A stretch of DNA of 64,000 nucleotides from Leuconostoc holzapfelii (GCF_012396485.1 NZ_JAAXPO010000009.1:1-64000); one strand, 5' to 3'; numbered from the stretch's first letter, positions 26,106-36,407 are shown. The notes: generated from the sequence alone by a model not told the origin. Translations and numbers: made by a program.

Positions 26106-26708
26106 TTATTTTGCAACAGGCATTTCACCAGATTTAGTCAAAATGCCGTCAATAAAGCCATAGGCGAGTGTTTCTTCCGCACTCATCCAATAATCACGTT
26201 CAGTATCATGTGCAATTGTTTCCAAATCTTTGCCTGATGCATCAGCCAAAATTTTGTTCAACTTGGCGCGTGTCTTTGTTAACTGGTCAGCAATAATGGC
26301 CATGTCGGTTTGTTGTGTGCCACCAGCAGCCCCGCCCATGGGTTGGTGAATCAAATATTCAGCGTTTGGCAACATAAAACGGTGACCCTTTTCGCCAGAA
26401 CTGGCAATAATTGTCCCCATTGAAGCAGCTAATCCCATTACAATCGTCGTGACAGGTGCTTTAATAAAATTCATTGTGTCTGTAATTGACAAACCAGCGG
26501 TTACTGAACCACCTGGTGAATTGATATACATTGAGATTTCTTTTGTTGGGTCTTGGGCTTCCAAAAACAACAATTGGGCAACAATAGACGTTGCCATGCT
26601 ATCTTCTACTTCGCCTTGTACCAAAATAATACGATCTTTTAACAAACGTGAAGGCAAATCATAGCTTTCACGGCCGTTGGCTGTCTGTTCAATAACTCCT
26701 GGCCACAT
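26106..26708 (-). CDS. clpP: ATP-dependent Clp protease proteolytic subunit
   Basis: A 200-residue serine protease subunit of the Clp complexes. The catalytic Ser is in [12 protein letters not shown], His in LIHQPMGG and Asp in HDTERDYWM. Start at 26708 (MWPGVIEQT) because AAAAGGAG lies 10 nt upstream; the frame continues upstream into the leader hairpin but without a start signal. The promoter overlaps a CIRCE-type element (26807-26833), so HrcA heat-shock control is expected; I saw no CtsR direct repeat. Confidence 0.95.
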   Translation of the reverse strand: MWPGVIEQTANGRESYDLPSRLLKDRIILVQGEVEDSMATSIVAQLLFLEAQDPTKEISMYINSPGGSVTAGLSITDTMNFIKAPVTTIVMGLAASMGTIIASSGEKGHRFMLPNAEYLIHQPMGGAAGGTQQTDMAIIADQLTKTRAKLNKILADASGKDLETIAHDTERDYWMSAEETLAYGFIDGILTKSGEMPVAK

Positions 26709-26733
26709 AGTTGTTAAGCTCCTTTTCATGATT

Positions 26734-26761
26734 CCAGCCATTTGACAGTGCAAATGACTGG
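26734..26761 (-). promoter_or_regulatory. clpP leader hairpin
   Basis: CCAGTCATTTG-CACTGT-CAAATGGCTGG (11 bp, one G-U) in the 5' untranslated region, about 12 nt before the Shine-Dalgarno. No T tract follows. It could stabilise the mRNA or act as a temperature-sensitive element. Confidence 0.5.
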
Positions 26762-26803
26762 CTGTTCTGGGTTACCCAATCATCATGTTGAGTAACTAAG
26801 ACT

Positions 26804-26833
26804 ATTTTAGCACAAACATACTAAGAGTGCTAA
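26804..26833 (-). promoter_or_regulatory. clpP promoter with CIRCE (HrcA) operator
   Basis: The element at 26807-26833 reads, on the minus strand, TTAGCACTC-N9-TTGTGCTAA against the CIRCE consensus TTAGCACTC-N9-GAGTGCTAA: left arm perfect, right arm 7 of 9. It covers the TAAAAT -10 (26804-26809) and the -35 position, as expected for HrcA repression. Confidence 0.8.
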
Positions 26834-26841
26834 AAATTGTT

Positions 26842-27786
26842 TTATAACTTTGTCAAATCATACGGGACATCATCTTTAATCATCTGTTCCAAGGCTTTAA
26901 GCTTGCGCATCCGGTGATTCGCCCCAGATTTACTTATTTCTAGGCTATCCCCCAATTCAGACAAAGAGGCGTCGGGTTGTTCCAATCGGGCTTTGGCAAT
27001 ATCGCGCAATTTTTTGGGTAATAAATCCAAGTCGCCAATAGCGTTGGCAATAAACAGAATCTGTTGGACTTGCTTATTAGCTGCGTCGGCAGTTTTTTGC
27101 ATGTTGGCCATTTCAGCATTCATCATCCGATTCACTGAATTCCGCATATCGCGCATCATCCGGATATCTTCAAAGCGCAGCATCGTTTGCGTGGCCCCAA
27201 TGACCACAAGAAAATCGACAATTTTTTCTGCGCGCTTAATATAAACGATGAAGCCACCCGCCCGTTCAATGATTTTTGCCGGCAAATCAAATTCCTTCAT
27301 CATTTGTAATAATTCTTCGGCTAATTCTTCATGTGTTGTAAAGATTTCTAAATGATAATTGGCTTTTTCTGGGGAGTTCACTGAGCCAGCTGCCAAAAAC
27401 GCCCCCCGTAAAAACGAGCGCCGTTTATCTTTTTGATTTAAAATTCGTGCGGGAATTTCTGGATGTAAACCAAATGGATCAACACCTAAATCATCCAACA
27501 CGGCGTCAACGTTTGATTTCAATAGCACACCATATGATTTATGCTGTGATAAATAATTATGGTCCGCCACAGTCACTTCAACATCGACGCCCGCATAATT
27601 TTGTGTTAATAACGTGTAGATACGGCGCGCAATCGCCGCGTTTTCAGTTTTTACAGCAACCGTTTGATCGAATCCAAGCGTACTGACACCATTCATCCGC
27701 ATCAATGCCGATAATTCAGCTTTGGCATTGCCATCATGTACGAGTAGTCCAGTTAATTCTTTTTTGACGTCTGAGGCGTATGACAT
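26842..27786 (-). CDS. whiA: DNA-binding protein WhiA
   Basis: A 314-residue protein with an N-terminal LAGLIDADG-like domain ([20 protein letters not shown], about residues 121-140) and a C-terminal helix-turn-helix ([20 protein letters not shown], about 273-292). In Gram-positives it affects cell division and chromosome segregation. The Shine-Dalgarno TTGGAG is 8 nt before the ATG and overlaps the yvcK end. The yvcK-whiA-clpP order is widespread. Confidence 0.94.
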   Translation of the reverse strand: MSYASDVKKELTGLLVHDGNAKAELSALMRMNGVSTLGFDQTVAVKTENAAIARRIYTLLTQNYAGVDVEVTVADHNYLSQHKSYGVLLKSNVDAVLDDLGVDPFGLHPEIPARILNQKDKRRSFLRGAFLAAGSVNSPEKANYHLEIFTTHEELAEELLQMMKEFDLPAKIIERAGGFIVYIKRAEKIVDFLVVIGATQTMLRFEDIRMMRDMRNSVNRMMNAEMANMQKTADAANKQVQQILFIANAIGDLDLLPKKLRDIAKARLEQPDASLSELGDSLEISKSGANHRMRKLKALEQMIKDDVPYDLTKL

Positions 27787-27791
27787 GTCTT

Positions 27792-28760
27792 TTACTCCAA
27801 AATTTGCATCAGTTCTGCCATGATTTTTTCGCCATCATGGAAGGCGCCAGCATCGCGGAGTTGCAAGAAATCACCCGGAATTTCCTTGGCCCCTTGTACA
27901 GCCACGGCTGCAGGGTCAAGCTTCACTTGGTGTGAAATTTCATGCCATTTTTGAAAATCAACAAAATCATCGGGCACAATCGCATTATTGGCAATCACAT
28001 AATCAATGCTTTGCGCACCAATATGGGCATTTAAAGCCAAGAGATGTTGCGCATCCGTATAGGCATCTGTCTCCCCTTTTTGAGTCATGATATTTGAGAT
28101 ATAGACCTGCTTGGCGTTGGTTAATCGCAAGGCAGTCCGCACTTCTGGGACGACCACATTCGGCAAGATTGATGTAAATAAACTCCCAGGCCCATAGACA
28201 ATCATATCGGCATCTAGAATCGCTTCCACAACCTCTGGGGCTGCCTTTGGTGTGCTAGTCGATTCATCGCCCGTCACCCATACATGGTCAATTGTCTTGT
28301 GGGCCGCTGTGATTTCAGATTCACCAGCAATCACTTCACCATCCTTGAATTCAGCATGCAAAATGAGCGGTTCGTTGGCAACTGGATAAATTCGGCCACG
28401 AACACGCATAAAGTCTGCCAGATGTTGCACCGCATCAAAAATACTATTATGCATTTCTGTCATCGCCGCAATAATCAAATTCCCGACCGCATGTTGCGCA
28501 AAAAAATCATCCTTGGCATCAAAGCGATACTGCATGACTTGTTTGATTGCTGGATCGACATCTGACATGGCCACCAAAATATTGCGAATATCACCAGGTG
28601 GGACGATGTTAATATAGTTTCGTAAAAGGCCACTGGAACCACCGTCGTCGGCAACGGTCACAATGGCTGTTAAATCAATCTGTTCTTTGACAAGCGGTTT
28701 AATAATGACTGGTAATCCTGAACCACCGCCAATGATGACAATTTTTGGTTTATTTGGCAT
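27792..28760 (-). CDS. yvcK: YvcK family protein (gluconeogenesis factor)
   Basis: A 322-residue CofD-like protein (UPF0052) needed for growth on gluconeogenic carbon and for normal cell-wall synthesis; it binds UDP-sugars. The nucleotide loop is [13 protein letters not shown], followed by [20 protein letters not shown] and YGPGSLFTS. Start at 28760 ([13 protein letters not shown]) fits the family N-terminus with GGAA upstream; an ATG at 28808 would add 16 residues. The usual upstream partner rapZ is absent; the next gene is the divergent 40-aa ORF. Confidence 0.92.
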   Translation of the reverse strand: MPNKPKIVIIGGGSGLPVIIKPLVKEQIDLTAIVTVADDGGSSGLLRNYINIVPPGDIRNILVAMSDVDPAIKQVMQYRFDAKDDFFAQHAVGNLIIAAMTEMHNSIFDAVQHLADFMRVRGRIYPVANEPLILHAEFKDGEVIAGESEITAAHKTIDHVWVTGDESTSTPKAAPEVVEAILDADMIVYGPGSLFTSILPNVVVPEVRTALRLTNAKQVYISNIMTQKGETDAYTDAQHLLALNAHIGAQSIDYVIANNAIVPDDFVDFQKWHEISHQVKLDPAAVAVQGAKEIPGDFLQLRDAGAFHDGEKIMAELMQILE

Positions 28761-28878
28761 ATTTTCCAGCTGTTCAAATGCCCAAAGTTGCATCACAAAA
28801 TACGTCATGCCACTTGGCCATTAAAGCGTTCACTTTCTTGAATTTTATCGCACCTTACATCATATTTTAGCATGTTAT

Positions 28879-28906
28879 TTGCAAATTTTTAGATTTTTGA
28901 TATACT
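28879..28906 (+). promoter_or_regulatory. Promoter of the 40-aa protein gene
   Basis: TTGCAA (28879-28884), 16-bp spacer, TATACT (28901-28906). About 100 nt before the start codon, giving a transcribed leader with a strong hairpin. Confidence 0.75.
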
Positions 28907-28930
28907 AATTATATGTAAGTAAGATTGCTA

Positions 28931-28963
28931 GTACCAGCTTTGCGTGCAACGCACAGCTGGTAC
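28931..28963 (+). promoter_or_regulatory. Strong leader hairpin of the 40-aa protein gene
   Basis: GTACCAGCT, one mismatch, TGCGT, loop GCA, ACGCA, mismatch, AGCTGGTAC: 14 bp in total. No T tract follows. It is not a yybP-ykoY or other riboswitch that I recognise; a palindromic TATTTGCAAATA follows at about 28970. Confidence 0.6.
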
Positions 28964-29005
28964 CGTCCCTATTTGCAAATACAAACAAATTGGAGATCTC
29001 ATCAC

Positions 29006-29128
29006 ATGACAGAAAAATTGGATATTGCTTCAGCAGCACGCAAGTTGAAGAGCCCAAACATCAAAACACGTAAGCGTGCTTTGAAGGCCATTCACGATTT
29101 AGCGAAGCAAAAGCGCGTTGCCCGCTAA
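29006..29128 (+). CDS. Small basic protein, 40 aa (putative metal homeostasis protein family)
   Basis: A 40-residue, strongly basic protein: MTEKLDIASAARKLKSP then NIKTRKRALKAIHDL. From memory, the SPNIKTRKRAL core is shared by short Lactobacillales proteins that databases label putative metal homeostasis protein; I know of no direct test. The start at 29006 has GGAG 10 nt upstream; the frame upstream is the leader hairpin and not coding. It is an independent unit with a good promoter, a 14-bp leader hairpin and an 18-bp terminator, which argues strongly that it is a real expressed gene. Confidence 0.75.
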   Translation: MTEKLDIASAARKLKSPNIKTRKRALKAIHDLAKQKRVAR

Positions 29129-29136
29129 TCGTCATT

Positions 29137-29174
29137 GATAAAAGCCCCCTGTGAAATCACAGGGGGCTTTTATC
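29137..29174. terminator. Bidirectional terminator with 18-bp perfect stem
   Basis: GATAAAAGCCCCCTGTGA pairs perfectly with its complement across an AA loop. It serves the rightward 40-aa gene and the leftward uvrA. Confidence 0.92.
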
Positions 29175-29180
29175 ATGGAC

Positions 29181-32045
29181 TTAACGTTGTGCCCGCGCCA
29201 AATCGCGGGTGATAATGTCTTTTAGATATTTACCCGTATAGGATGCTGAGTTCGCCATCACTTTTTCCGGCGTGCCGGTCACTAGCACACTACCGCCGCC
29301 CTCACCGCCTTCTGGTCCCATATCAATGAGCCAGTCAGCTGATTTGATCACATCTAAATTATGCTCAATGACCACGACGGTATTACCGGCCTCAACTAAC
29401 CGTTCCAAAACGACCAATAAGCGAGCGATATCATCAACGTGTAACCCTGTCGTTGGTTCATCTAATATATACATCGTTTTACCATTTGTGCGACGATGCA
29501 ACTCCGAAGCCAACTTCATGCGTTGTGCTTCCCCACCAGATAACGTCGTCGCTGACTGGCCAAGTTTAATGTACCCCAACCCAACATCAGCAATGGTTTG
29601 TAACTTACGCGCAATTTTTGGAATTGGCGCAAAAAAGGCAAGCGCCTCAGTTGTTGACATGTCTAAAATTTGTGAAATATTGTGCCCTTTGTAGGTGACT
29701 TCAAGCGTTTCCGTGTTATAACGCGTCCCACCACAAACCTCACAGGTAACATAAACGTCCGGAAGGAAATTCATTTCAATTTTAATCACGCCGTCACCGC
29801 GACAATTCTCACAACGGCCGCCCTTGGTGTTAAAGGAGAAGCGCCCTTTATTATAACCACGCATTTTAGCTTCGTTTGTTTGCGCAAATAAATCACGAAT
29901 GTCATCAAAAACACCCGTGTAAGTCGCTGGGTTAGAACGTGGCGTACGGCCAATGGGAGACTGATTGATGTCGACGACTTGTTCAATGTTTTCGACCCCA
30001 TCAATGGCGCGATATTTGCCCGGCTTTTCCGAATTATGATTTAACTTCTGCTTCAAGGCCCGCTTCAAAATTTGGTTCACCAGCGTTGATTTTCCAGAAC
30101 CAGACACCCCGGTCACGGCCACAAACTTACCCAAGGGGAATTTCACCGTCACATTTTTCAAGTTATTTTCCTGTGCGCCTTTAATGGTAATAGCAAGCCC
30201 ATTACCAGCCCGTCTTTTTCCCGGGACTGGAATAAACTTTTTACCCGCAAGGTATTGACCTGTCAAAGAGTTCGCGTTCGCAGCAACTTCTGCTGGTGTC
30301 CCTGTCGCAACAATCTCACCACCCAAAGCACCCGCACCCGGCCCAACATCAATCAAGTGATCGGCTGCCAACATGGTGTCTTCATCATGTTCCACGACAA
30401 CCAAAGTATTGCCTAAGTCCCGCATATTTTGCATGGACTTGAGTAACATATCATTATCGCGTTGGTGTAAACCAATTGACGGCTCGTCCAACACATACAA
30501 CACCCCAGATAAATTGGAGCCAATTTGTGTGGCTAAGCGAATACGTTGCGATTCACCACCAGAAAGCGTTCTAGCCGCGCGCGATAAGGTGAGATATTGC
30601 AGCCCGACACTGGCTAAAAAGCCCAGACGATCCTTAATTTCTTTAATAATTGGTGCCGCAATTGTTGTATCTTGCTCACCTAAAGTGATGCTGTTAAAGA
30701 AGGCAAGTTCTTGGTCAACAGGCAGGTCAGATACTTCCCCAATATGCCGGCCATTAATTTTAACTGATCGTGCCGCTTCGTTTAAACGATAGCCTTGGCA
30801 AGCCTGACAAGATAATTCTGTCATATAATTTGCCATTTGGTCGCGGGTAAATTCAGAATTTGTTTCATGGAATCGTCGTGAAATGTTATGAATCACCCCT
30901 TCAAATGGAATATCCACATCGCGGACACCACCAAAATCATTTTCATAGTGAAAATGAAAATCTTTGTTGCCCGATCCCTTTAACACCAACTGCTGCTGCT
31001 TTTTAGACAGTTGATTAAAAGGCGTATCCAAATCAATCCCTGACTGTTCGGCAAATTGCCGCAGCATTTCCGGATAATAATTTGACGAGATAGGATTCCA
31101 TGGTGCAATCGCCCCCTCACGCAAGGTCTTCTCCCCGTCAGGCACCACCAAGTCCATATCAACTTCACGGGTCACACCTAATCCCTGGCACACCTCACAG
31201 GCACCAAGGGGCGCATTAAAACTAAATAGGCGCGGTTCTAGACGGCCAACGCGAAAATCTTTTAAATGTCCCAAATAGTGATCTGAAAATTTCAACGGTG
31301 GCACTGCGGGTTCCCCGTCTCGGGCCACAACATCCAACTGCACTAACCCGTCAGTCAAACGCACCGCCGCTTCAATCGCATCAAACAATCGTGAGCGCGA
31401 ATCATCACGCAACACAATCCGGTCAATCATCACCTCAATGTCATGGGCCGCATTTTTGTCCAAGCTCGGTGCTTCTGCATCGAGTTCAAAAACCGTGCCG
31501 TCCACACGCGCCCGAATATAGCCTTGCTTGCGCATGTTTTCAAACGTCGTGTCATGCGAGCCACGCTTACCAACAATGATGGGCGCAAAAATTTGCAGGC
31601 GCGTACCCGTTGCTAATTGCTGGTAGACAGATTCAACCATTTGATCAATGGACATCATAATTTTGGTGCCATCGGCTGGCTCATCCGGTCGACCAACGCG
31701 CGCGTATAACAGTCGGAAATAGTCATTAATTTCTGTGACGGTGCCAACCGTTGAGCGTGGATTATTAGAGGTTGTTTTTTGATCAATCGAGATTGCTGGT
31801 GAAAGACCGTCAATCGAGTCGACATCCGGCTTATCCATTTGCCCCAAAAATTGACGGGCATACGATGATAGACTTTCCACGTAACGGCGTTGCCCTTCAG
31901 CATAGAGCGTATCAAAGGCTAAAGACGATTTCCCGGACCCAGAAAGGCCAGTCACCACTGTGAGTTTATCTTTTGGAATATCCACATCAATATTTTTCAA
32001 ATTTTGTGCGCGTGCGCCACGAATTTCAATATTTGTCTTCGCCAT
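29181..32045 (-). CDS. uvrA: Excinuclease ABC subunit A
   Basis: A 954-residue DNA-damage recognition ATPase of nucleotide excision repair. Two ABC modules: Walker [11 protein letters not shown] and [10 protein letters not shown], signatures [12 protein letters not shown] and [12 protein letters not shown]. Zinc modules are intact (CEVCQGLG with [15 protein letters not shown] with [10 protein letters not shown]). Start at 32045 ([11 protein letters not shown]) is the standard N-terminus, yet no Shine-Dalgarno lies within 15 nt; AAGGAAG is 60 nt upstream, separated by a perfect 19-bp hairpin. It is 119 nt after uvrB, without a LexA box of its own. Confidence 0.95.
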   Translation of the reverse strand: MAKTNIEIRGARAQNLKNIDVDIPKDKLTVVTGLSGSGKSSLAFDTLYAEGQRRYVESLSSYARQFLGQMDKPDVDSIDGLSPAISIDQKTTSNNPRSTVGTVTEINDYFRLLYARVGRPDEPADGTKIMMSIDQMVESVYQQLATGTRLQIFAPIIVGKRGSHDTTFENMRKQGYIRARVDGTVFELDAEAPSLDKNAAHDIEVMIDRIVLRDDSRSRLFDAIEAAVRLTDGLVQLDVVARDGEPAVPPLKFSDHYLGHLKDFRVGRLEPRLFSFNAPLGACEVCQGLGVTREVDMDLVVPDGEKTLREGAIAPWNPISSNYYPEMLRQFAEQSGIDLDTPFNQLSKKQQQLVLKGSGNKDFHFHYENDFGGVRDVDIPFEGVIHNISRRFHETNSEFTRDQMANYMTELSCQACQGYRLNEAARSVKINGRHIGEVSDLPVDQELAFFNSITLGEQDTTIAAPIIKEIKDRLGFLASVGLQYLTLSRAARTLSGGESQRIRLATQIGSNLSGVLYVLDEPSIGLHQRDNDMLLKSMQNMRDLGNTLVVVEHDEDTMLAADHLIDVGPGAGALGGEIVATGTPAEVAANANSLTGQYLAGKKFIPVPGKRRAGNGLAITIKGAQENNLKNVTVKFPLGKFVAVTGVSGSGKSTLVNQILKRALKQKLNHNSEKPGKYRAIDGVENIEQVVDINQSPIGRTPRSNPATYTGVFDDIRDLFAQTNEAKMRGYNKGRFSFNTKGGRCENCRGDGVIKIEMNFLPDVYVTCEVCGGTRYNTETLEVTYKGHNISQILDMSTTEALAFFAPIPKIARKLQTIADVGLGYIKLGQSATTLSGGEAQRMKLASELHRRTNGKTMYILDEPTTGLHVDDIARLLVVLERLVEAGNTVVVIEHNLDVIKSADWLIDMGPEGGEGGGSVLVTGTPEKVMANSASYTGKYLKDIITRDLARAQR

Positions 32046-32055
32046 AGATTTCAAA

Positions 32056-32104
32056 ACGTTGCCAGTGGCTGATGTGGCATAACCGCATCAGCCACTGGCA
32101 ACGT
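32056..32104 (-). promoter_or_regulatory. 19-bp perfect hairpin between Shine-Dalgarno and start of uvrA
   Basis: Arms of 19 bp (32056-32074 and 32086-32104, left arm ACGTTGCCAGTGGCTGATG) match without a mismatch around an 11-nt loop. AAGGAAG is at 32106-32112 and ATG at 32043-32045. With the hairpin folded, 11 nt separate them. Only TTT follows the hairpin, so termination looks weak. Confidence 0.7.
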
Positions 32105-32164
32105 ACTTCCTTCTCTTAAATTTAAATACTCAGTTTATTATAGCAAGCGCTGCTGAAGAGATAG

Positions 32165-34183
32165 CTATTTTTGCTTCGTTGGCATCAGCGCCTTCAAAGC
32201 CATCACACTATCCCGCAATTGCGCTGCTTCTTCGAAGTCCAATGCTTTAGCCGCAGCTTTCATTTGGCCTTCCATATTCGCAATAATATTTTTTTGCTCG
32301 TCATTTGGCAGATCCTTAAAGGCAACTTGTGTCAAATCAATGGTTTCACCACTTGTCGTCTCAGTGCGAACAGAAATCAAATCACGAATTGGCTTTTTAA
32401 TCGTCGTTGGTGTAATCCCGTGCTTGGCATTATACTGCATTTGAATTTCACGGCGTCGGGCGGTTTCGTCAATCGCTCCTTGCATGGATTGCGTCATTTT
32501 ATCTGCATACATAATCACATGCCCATTGGCATTACGTGCTGCACGGCCAATGGTTTGAATGAGAGAACGTGGATTACGCAAAAAGCCTTCCTTGTCTGCA
32601 TCTAAGATCGCCACCAATGACACTTCAGGTACATCAATCCCTTCACGCAGCAAATTGATCCCAATCAAGACATCGTATTTACCTAAACGTAAGTCACGGA
32701 TGATTTCCGTGCGTTCCAACGTCTTCACGTCAGCATGCAAATAGGCAACTTTAATCCCGATATTTTTCATATAATCTGTCAGATCTTCAGCCATTCGCTT
32801 GGTTAACGTCGTAATGAAAACACGCTCATTCTTGTCAACACGTTGGTTAATTTCCCCCACCAAATCATCAATTTGGCCCATCACCGGACGCACTTCAACC
32901 TCTGGGTCAAGCAGGCCCGTTGGGCGAATAATTTGTTGGGCGATATGGTCTGGGGTGACACGTTCTAATTCATAATCGCCTGGTGTTGCCGACATATATA
33001 TCACCTGATTGACATGCTTTTCAAATTCAGGTAATTTTAATGGGCGATTATCCAGTGCTGACGGTAGACGGAACCCATAATTGACAAGGGTTTCTTTCCG
33101 TGCCTTGTCGCCATTAAACATCCCCCGAATTTGTGGCATTGTCACGTGACTTTCATCAGCAACAATTAAAAAATCATCCGGGAAAAAGTCAAGTAACGTA
33201 AATGGTGGTTCGCCAGGTTGACGGCCGTCCATCCAACGAGAATAATTTTCAATGCCACCGACAAAGCCCATTTCTTCAAGCATCGCCAAATCATATTCTG
33301 TCCGTTGTTTAATACGCTGGGCTTCGATGAGTTTGCCTTCCGCTTCAAACTTGGCCACTTGGGCTGTCATTTCATCATTGATCCCAGCTAACGCAAAGCG
33401 CATTTGGTCGTCATCTGTCATAAAATGTTTGGCTGGGTATATCGCGACATAATCACGTTCGGCAGCCGTTTCGCCCGTTAATGAATTAATTTCACGGATA
33501 CGATCTATCTCATCGCCAAAAAATTCCACCCGTAACGCCATTTCATCTTCTGATGCGGGGAAAATTTCCATAATGTCCCCTCGGACACGGAACGTCCCAC
33601 GGTGAAAGTCAATATCATTACGCGTAAATTGCACGTCGATCAAATCACGCATCAGTTGGTCACGACCATACTCATTGCCCACGCGGAGGTTAATCACGTG
33701 TTCTTGATATTGATGCGGATCCCCTAATCCGAAAATCGAACTCACCGAGGCAACGACAATGACATCATTGCGCGACAAAAGCGAGCTCGTAGCTGAGTTG
33801 CGTAATTGGTCAATTTCATCATTAACAGCGGAGTCTTTTTCGATAAAAGTATCAGAACTCGGCACATAGGCTTCTGGCTGGTAATAATCATAATACGACA
33901 CGAAATATTCAACGGCGTTATGCGGGAAAAATTCTTTTAATTCGCCATAAATCTGCCCAGCTAACGTTTTGTTGTGACTCAACACCAACGTTGGCTTTTT
34001 GACGCGCTGAATCACATTGGAAATAGTAAAAGTTTTTCCTGTGCCTGTTGCCCCGAGCAAAATCTGCTCTTTAACGCCTGCATTAATGCCACTGACAAGT
34101 TGGTTAATGGCTTGCGGTTGATCTCCAGTTGGTTCATATTTTGAAACCACTTCAAACTCATGATTGGCAACATTTTCACGCAT
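32165..34183 (-). CDS. uvrB: Excinuclease ABC subunit B
   Basis: A 672-residue helicase-like subunit that verifies damage and recruits UvrC. Walker A is [13 protein letters not shown] (about residues 42-54), the beta-hairpin region has [17 protein letters not shown]-like DESH motif is [10 protein letters not shown], motif VI is QTIGRAARN, and the C-terminal UVR domain is at 631-665 ([15 protein letters not shown]). AAGGAAG lies 6 nt before the ATG. Its promoter carries a LexA box at 34227-34238. Length is normal. Confidence 0.96.
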   Translation of the reverse strand: MRENVANHEFEVVSKYEPTGDQPQAINQLVSGINAGVKEQILLGATGTGKTFTISNVIQRVKKPTLVLSHNKTLAGQIYGELKEFFPHNAVEYFVSYYDYYQPEAYVPSSDTFIEKDSAVNDEIDQLRNSATSSLLSRNDVIVVASVSSIFGLGDPHQYQEHVINLRVGNEYGRDQLMRDLIDVQFTRNDIDFHRGTFRVRGDIMEIFPASEDEMALRVEFFGDEIDRIREINSLTGETAAERDYVAIYPAKHFMTDDDQMRFALAGINDEMTAQVAKFEAEGKLIEAQRIKQRTEYDLAMLEEMGFVGGIENYSRWMDGRQPGEPPFTLLDFFPDDFLIVADESHVTMPQIRGMFNGDKARKETLVNYGFRLPSALDNRPLKLPEFEKHVNQVIYMSATPGDYELERVTPDHIAQQIIRPTGLLDPEVEVRPVMGQIDDLVGEINQRVDKNERVFITTLTKRMAEDLTDYMKNIGIKVAYLHADVKTLERTEIIRDLRLGKYDVLIGINLLREGIDVPEVSLVAILDADKEGFLRNPRSLIQTIGRAARNANGHVIMYADKMTQSMQGAIDETARRREIQMQYNAKHGITPTTIKKPIRDLISVRTETTSGETIDLTQVAFKDLPNDEQKNIIANMEGQMKAAAKALDFEEAAQLRDSVMALKALMPTKQK

Positions 34184-34211
34184 CGTTTTCTTCCTTCATC
34201 GATTTTATTTC

Positions 34212-34240
34212 ATTATACAATAAAACGAACAAACGTTCTA
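34212..34240 (-). promoter_or_regulatory. uvrB promoter with LexA operator
   Basis: TATAAT -10 (34212-34217), 17-bp spacer, TAGAAC as weak -35 (34235-34240). GAACGTTTGTTC (34227-34238) is a LexA/DinR box covering the -35 and upstream spacer; its sequence on this strand is identical to the box at 2663-2674. Confidence 0.85.
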
Positions 34241-34253
34241 TTGTTTGCTCGTT
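34224..34253 (-). terminator. ltaS terminator overlapping the LexA box
   Basis: Minus strand AACGAGCAAAC-AATAGAAC-GTTTGTTCGTT then TTATTG: 11-bp stem with one G-U, beginning directly after the ltaS stop codon. Its 3' arm and loop contain the LexA operator of uvrB. Confidence 0.75.
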
Positions 34254-36407
34254 TTATTTTGATTCTGTACTACTATTACTGCTATCTGTGGCTGACTTCA
34301 ATTCCGGGGCATCCGTTTGGTACTGATCCATCGTAGACTTGCCCTTATTTTTAGCCAACACACTCGACGGATTCGACTTTTGTGCGGCCTTGAGGTTCGC
34401 CAAGCCAACACTCTTCTTATAGTCGAACGATTTTTTATTGACAGGGTGGAAGTCCGGTCGCGCAGTATCAAAGCGGAGCAAATCACCGGTGATGACAGCA
34501 TCGGAATTACTCAAAACTTGATCAACATAGTTTTGTGTCTGCTTCGCCAATTGTTTAAGGTTAGGGTCACTAGCAAGCGTTACTTGCTCCCCAGTTGTGG
34601 TGTTGAAGTATTGGTTATTAAACTTCATGTACGTTGGGGTAATCCAATCGCCATCTCGCAACGGTACCACACCTTGATACTTTGGTGACAACATATCTTG
34701 ACCAAACATGGTTAAGCCATCATCTGGGATACCAAGCAAATCCAAGAGCGTCGGCATCATGTCAATTTCGCCACCATAAGTGTGATCTACCCCACCCTTT
34801 AGGCCGGTGGCATGAATCATAAATGGCACTTTTTGGAACTGTGCCAAATCATAATTGGTCACCTTATCCTTGCCAAGCAGTTGCGCAATGGCTGGCTGAT
34901 GGTTCTCAGAGATACCATAGTGATCACCATAGAGGACAAAGACTGAATTGTCATACAACCCTGCCTTTTTCAAATAAGTCATCAACTCACCAAAGGCTTG
35001 ATCAAGGTAATGCGCGGTTTGCACGTAACCATCAACCGTATTATCTCCCGTCGTAGTGGCCGGGAAATCAATGTTTTCTTTATCCAAATCATAAGGATAA
35101 TGGTTGGTCACCGTAATCAATTTTGCATAGAACGGTTGAGGTAATTGTTCCAAATATCGTGCACTGTCTTGCAAGAAGATTTTATCCTTTAAGCCATAGC
35201 CAACATTGTAACTAGGCTTATCTGCATCAGGGAAATACGACTTTGAGAAGAAATAGTTATAGCCAAACGACTTATAGGTGTTATCCCGATTCCAGAAACT
35301 TGCGACGTCACCATGGAAAGCGGCCGTCGTGTAGCCCCGTTGATCTAAAATTGCTGGAAGTGCTTCAAACGTGTTGTTCGTGCCATACTTGACCATGGCA
35401 GAACCCGTAGCTAAACCATACAACGAGTTTTCTTGCATCATTTCGGCATCAGATGTTTTACCTTGACCCACCTGGTTATAAAAATTATCAAAACTCAAGG
35501 TGTTTTGGTCATGATAGAACTGGTTGAGGTTAGGCGTAACTTCACGGCCATCAACCTTGTAGTCAATTAAGAACTGTTGGAAGGACTCCAAATGGATCAT
35601 AAAGACGTTCTTGCCTTTTTGCGTGCCGTAATATTGAATGTTATCCGGTAATTTTTGACCAGCCACAAACTGTTTAATCTTCGTGAGGTCGGCTGGCTTC
35701 GCACGCTTACGGCTTTCGGTTTGGTTATAGGTTTGTACGGCGTTAAACACCGCGTATTCATTTAAACCAAGATATTTGACGATATAATTATTATCAAATG
35801 AACGCGTTAATAGACCAGAGCGATCCGCCGACGCAATCCCATAATCCACAAACATCAAAACCACACCTAAGACAGTGGTTAAAATGGCAAAACGACGTTG
35901 GACGCCTTTACGATCAATCGTTAATTGCTTGAATACTACCAAACCAATCAAGATGAGAATATCAATAAAGACCATGTAATCGGACCAGTGAATAATCGCG
36001 GCAATCGACTTGCCGAGATTATTACCCGTCGAGCTGCCAGAGCTCAAAATACCCATTGATAAGAAATCAGAAAATTCACGGTAGTATAACACATTGGCAA
36101 ACAACCAAAGTGATTGAATAAAGTTAAATAAAATGGCAATCCAGTAGCTTAAAGCCCCTCTAAAATAGAGGGCAATACTCAAGAAAATAATTGCTGTGGG
36201 TAACGGATTGAGAAATAACAAGAATTGTTGGGTTGCCCCATCTGCCCCAAGATTAAAGTTCATGTGGTAGTTCACAAAGGTTTTAAACCAAACCAACACG
36301 ACATTGAGTACAAAAAACCAAACCAACGGCGCAGACGTATCCATCGTCCGCTTAATTTTCAGCCAAATTGCTTTGGGTTTCGGCATTTTATTGAGCAAGT
36401 TTCGCAT
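34254..36407 (-). CDS. ltaS: Lipoteichoic acid synthase family protein
   Basis: A 717-residue polytopic enzyme that polymerises glycerol phosphate from phosphatidylglycerol onto the glycolipid anchor. Five N-terminal transmembrane helices (about 25-210) precede an extracellular sulfatase-like domain with IHLESFQ (metal Glu), GQGKTSDAE (nucleophile Thr), and LYGDHYGISENH (metal Asp/His). The C-terminus is a Ser-rich low-complexity tail. Start at 36407 (MRNLLNK) because AAGGA is 7 nt upstream. It is the last gene behind lafA-lafB-lafC-like-DUF1797, fitting one LTA unit. Confidence 0.92.
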   Translation of the reverse strand: MRNLLNKMPKPKAIWLKIKRTMDTSAPLVWFFVLNVVLVWFKTFVNYHMNFNLGADGATQQFLLFLNPLPTAIIFLSIALYFRGALSYWIAILFNFIQSLWLFANVLYYREFSDFLSMGILSSGSSTGNNLGKSIAAIIHWSDYMVFIDILILIGLVVFKQLTIDRKGVQRRFAILTTVLGVVLMFVDYGIASADRSGLLTRSFDNNYIVKYLGLNEYAVFNAVQTYNQTESRKRAKPADLTKIKQFVAGQKLPDNIQYYGTQKGKNVFMIHLESFQQFLIDYKVDGREVTPNLNQFYHDQNTLSFDNFYNQVGQGKTSDAEMMQENSLYGLATGSAMVKYGTNNTFEALPAILDQRGYTTAAFHGDVASFWNRDNTYKSFGYNYFFSKSYFPDADKPSYNVGYGLKDKIFLQDSARYLEQLPQPFYAKLITVTNHYPYDLDKENIDFPATTTGDNTVDGYVQTAHYLDQAFGELMTYLKKAGLYDNSVFVLYGDHYGISENHQPAIAQLLGKDKVTNYDLAQFQKVPFMIHATGLKGGVDHTYGGEIDMMPTLLDLLGIPDDGLTMFGQDMLSPKYQGVVPLRDGDWITPTYMKFNNQYFNTTTGEQVTLASDPNLKQLAKQTQNYVDQVLSNSDAVITGDLLRFDTARPDFHPVNKKSFDYKKSVGLANLKAAQKSNPSSVLAKNKGKSTMDQYQTDAPELKSATDSSNSSTESK

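Noticed and set aside
28925-29005. N-terminal extension of the 40-aa protein from an upstream TTG
   Set aside because: The region is a strong RNA hairpin, its translation has no family character, and a GGAG site precedes the ATG at 29006.
28907-29005. yybP-ykoY manganese riboswitch ahead of the 40-aa gene
   Set aside because: The leader is one long hairpin of about 33 nt and lacks the conserved four-way junction motifs.
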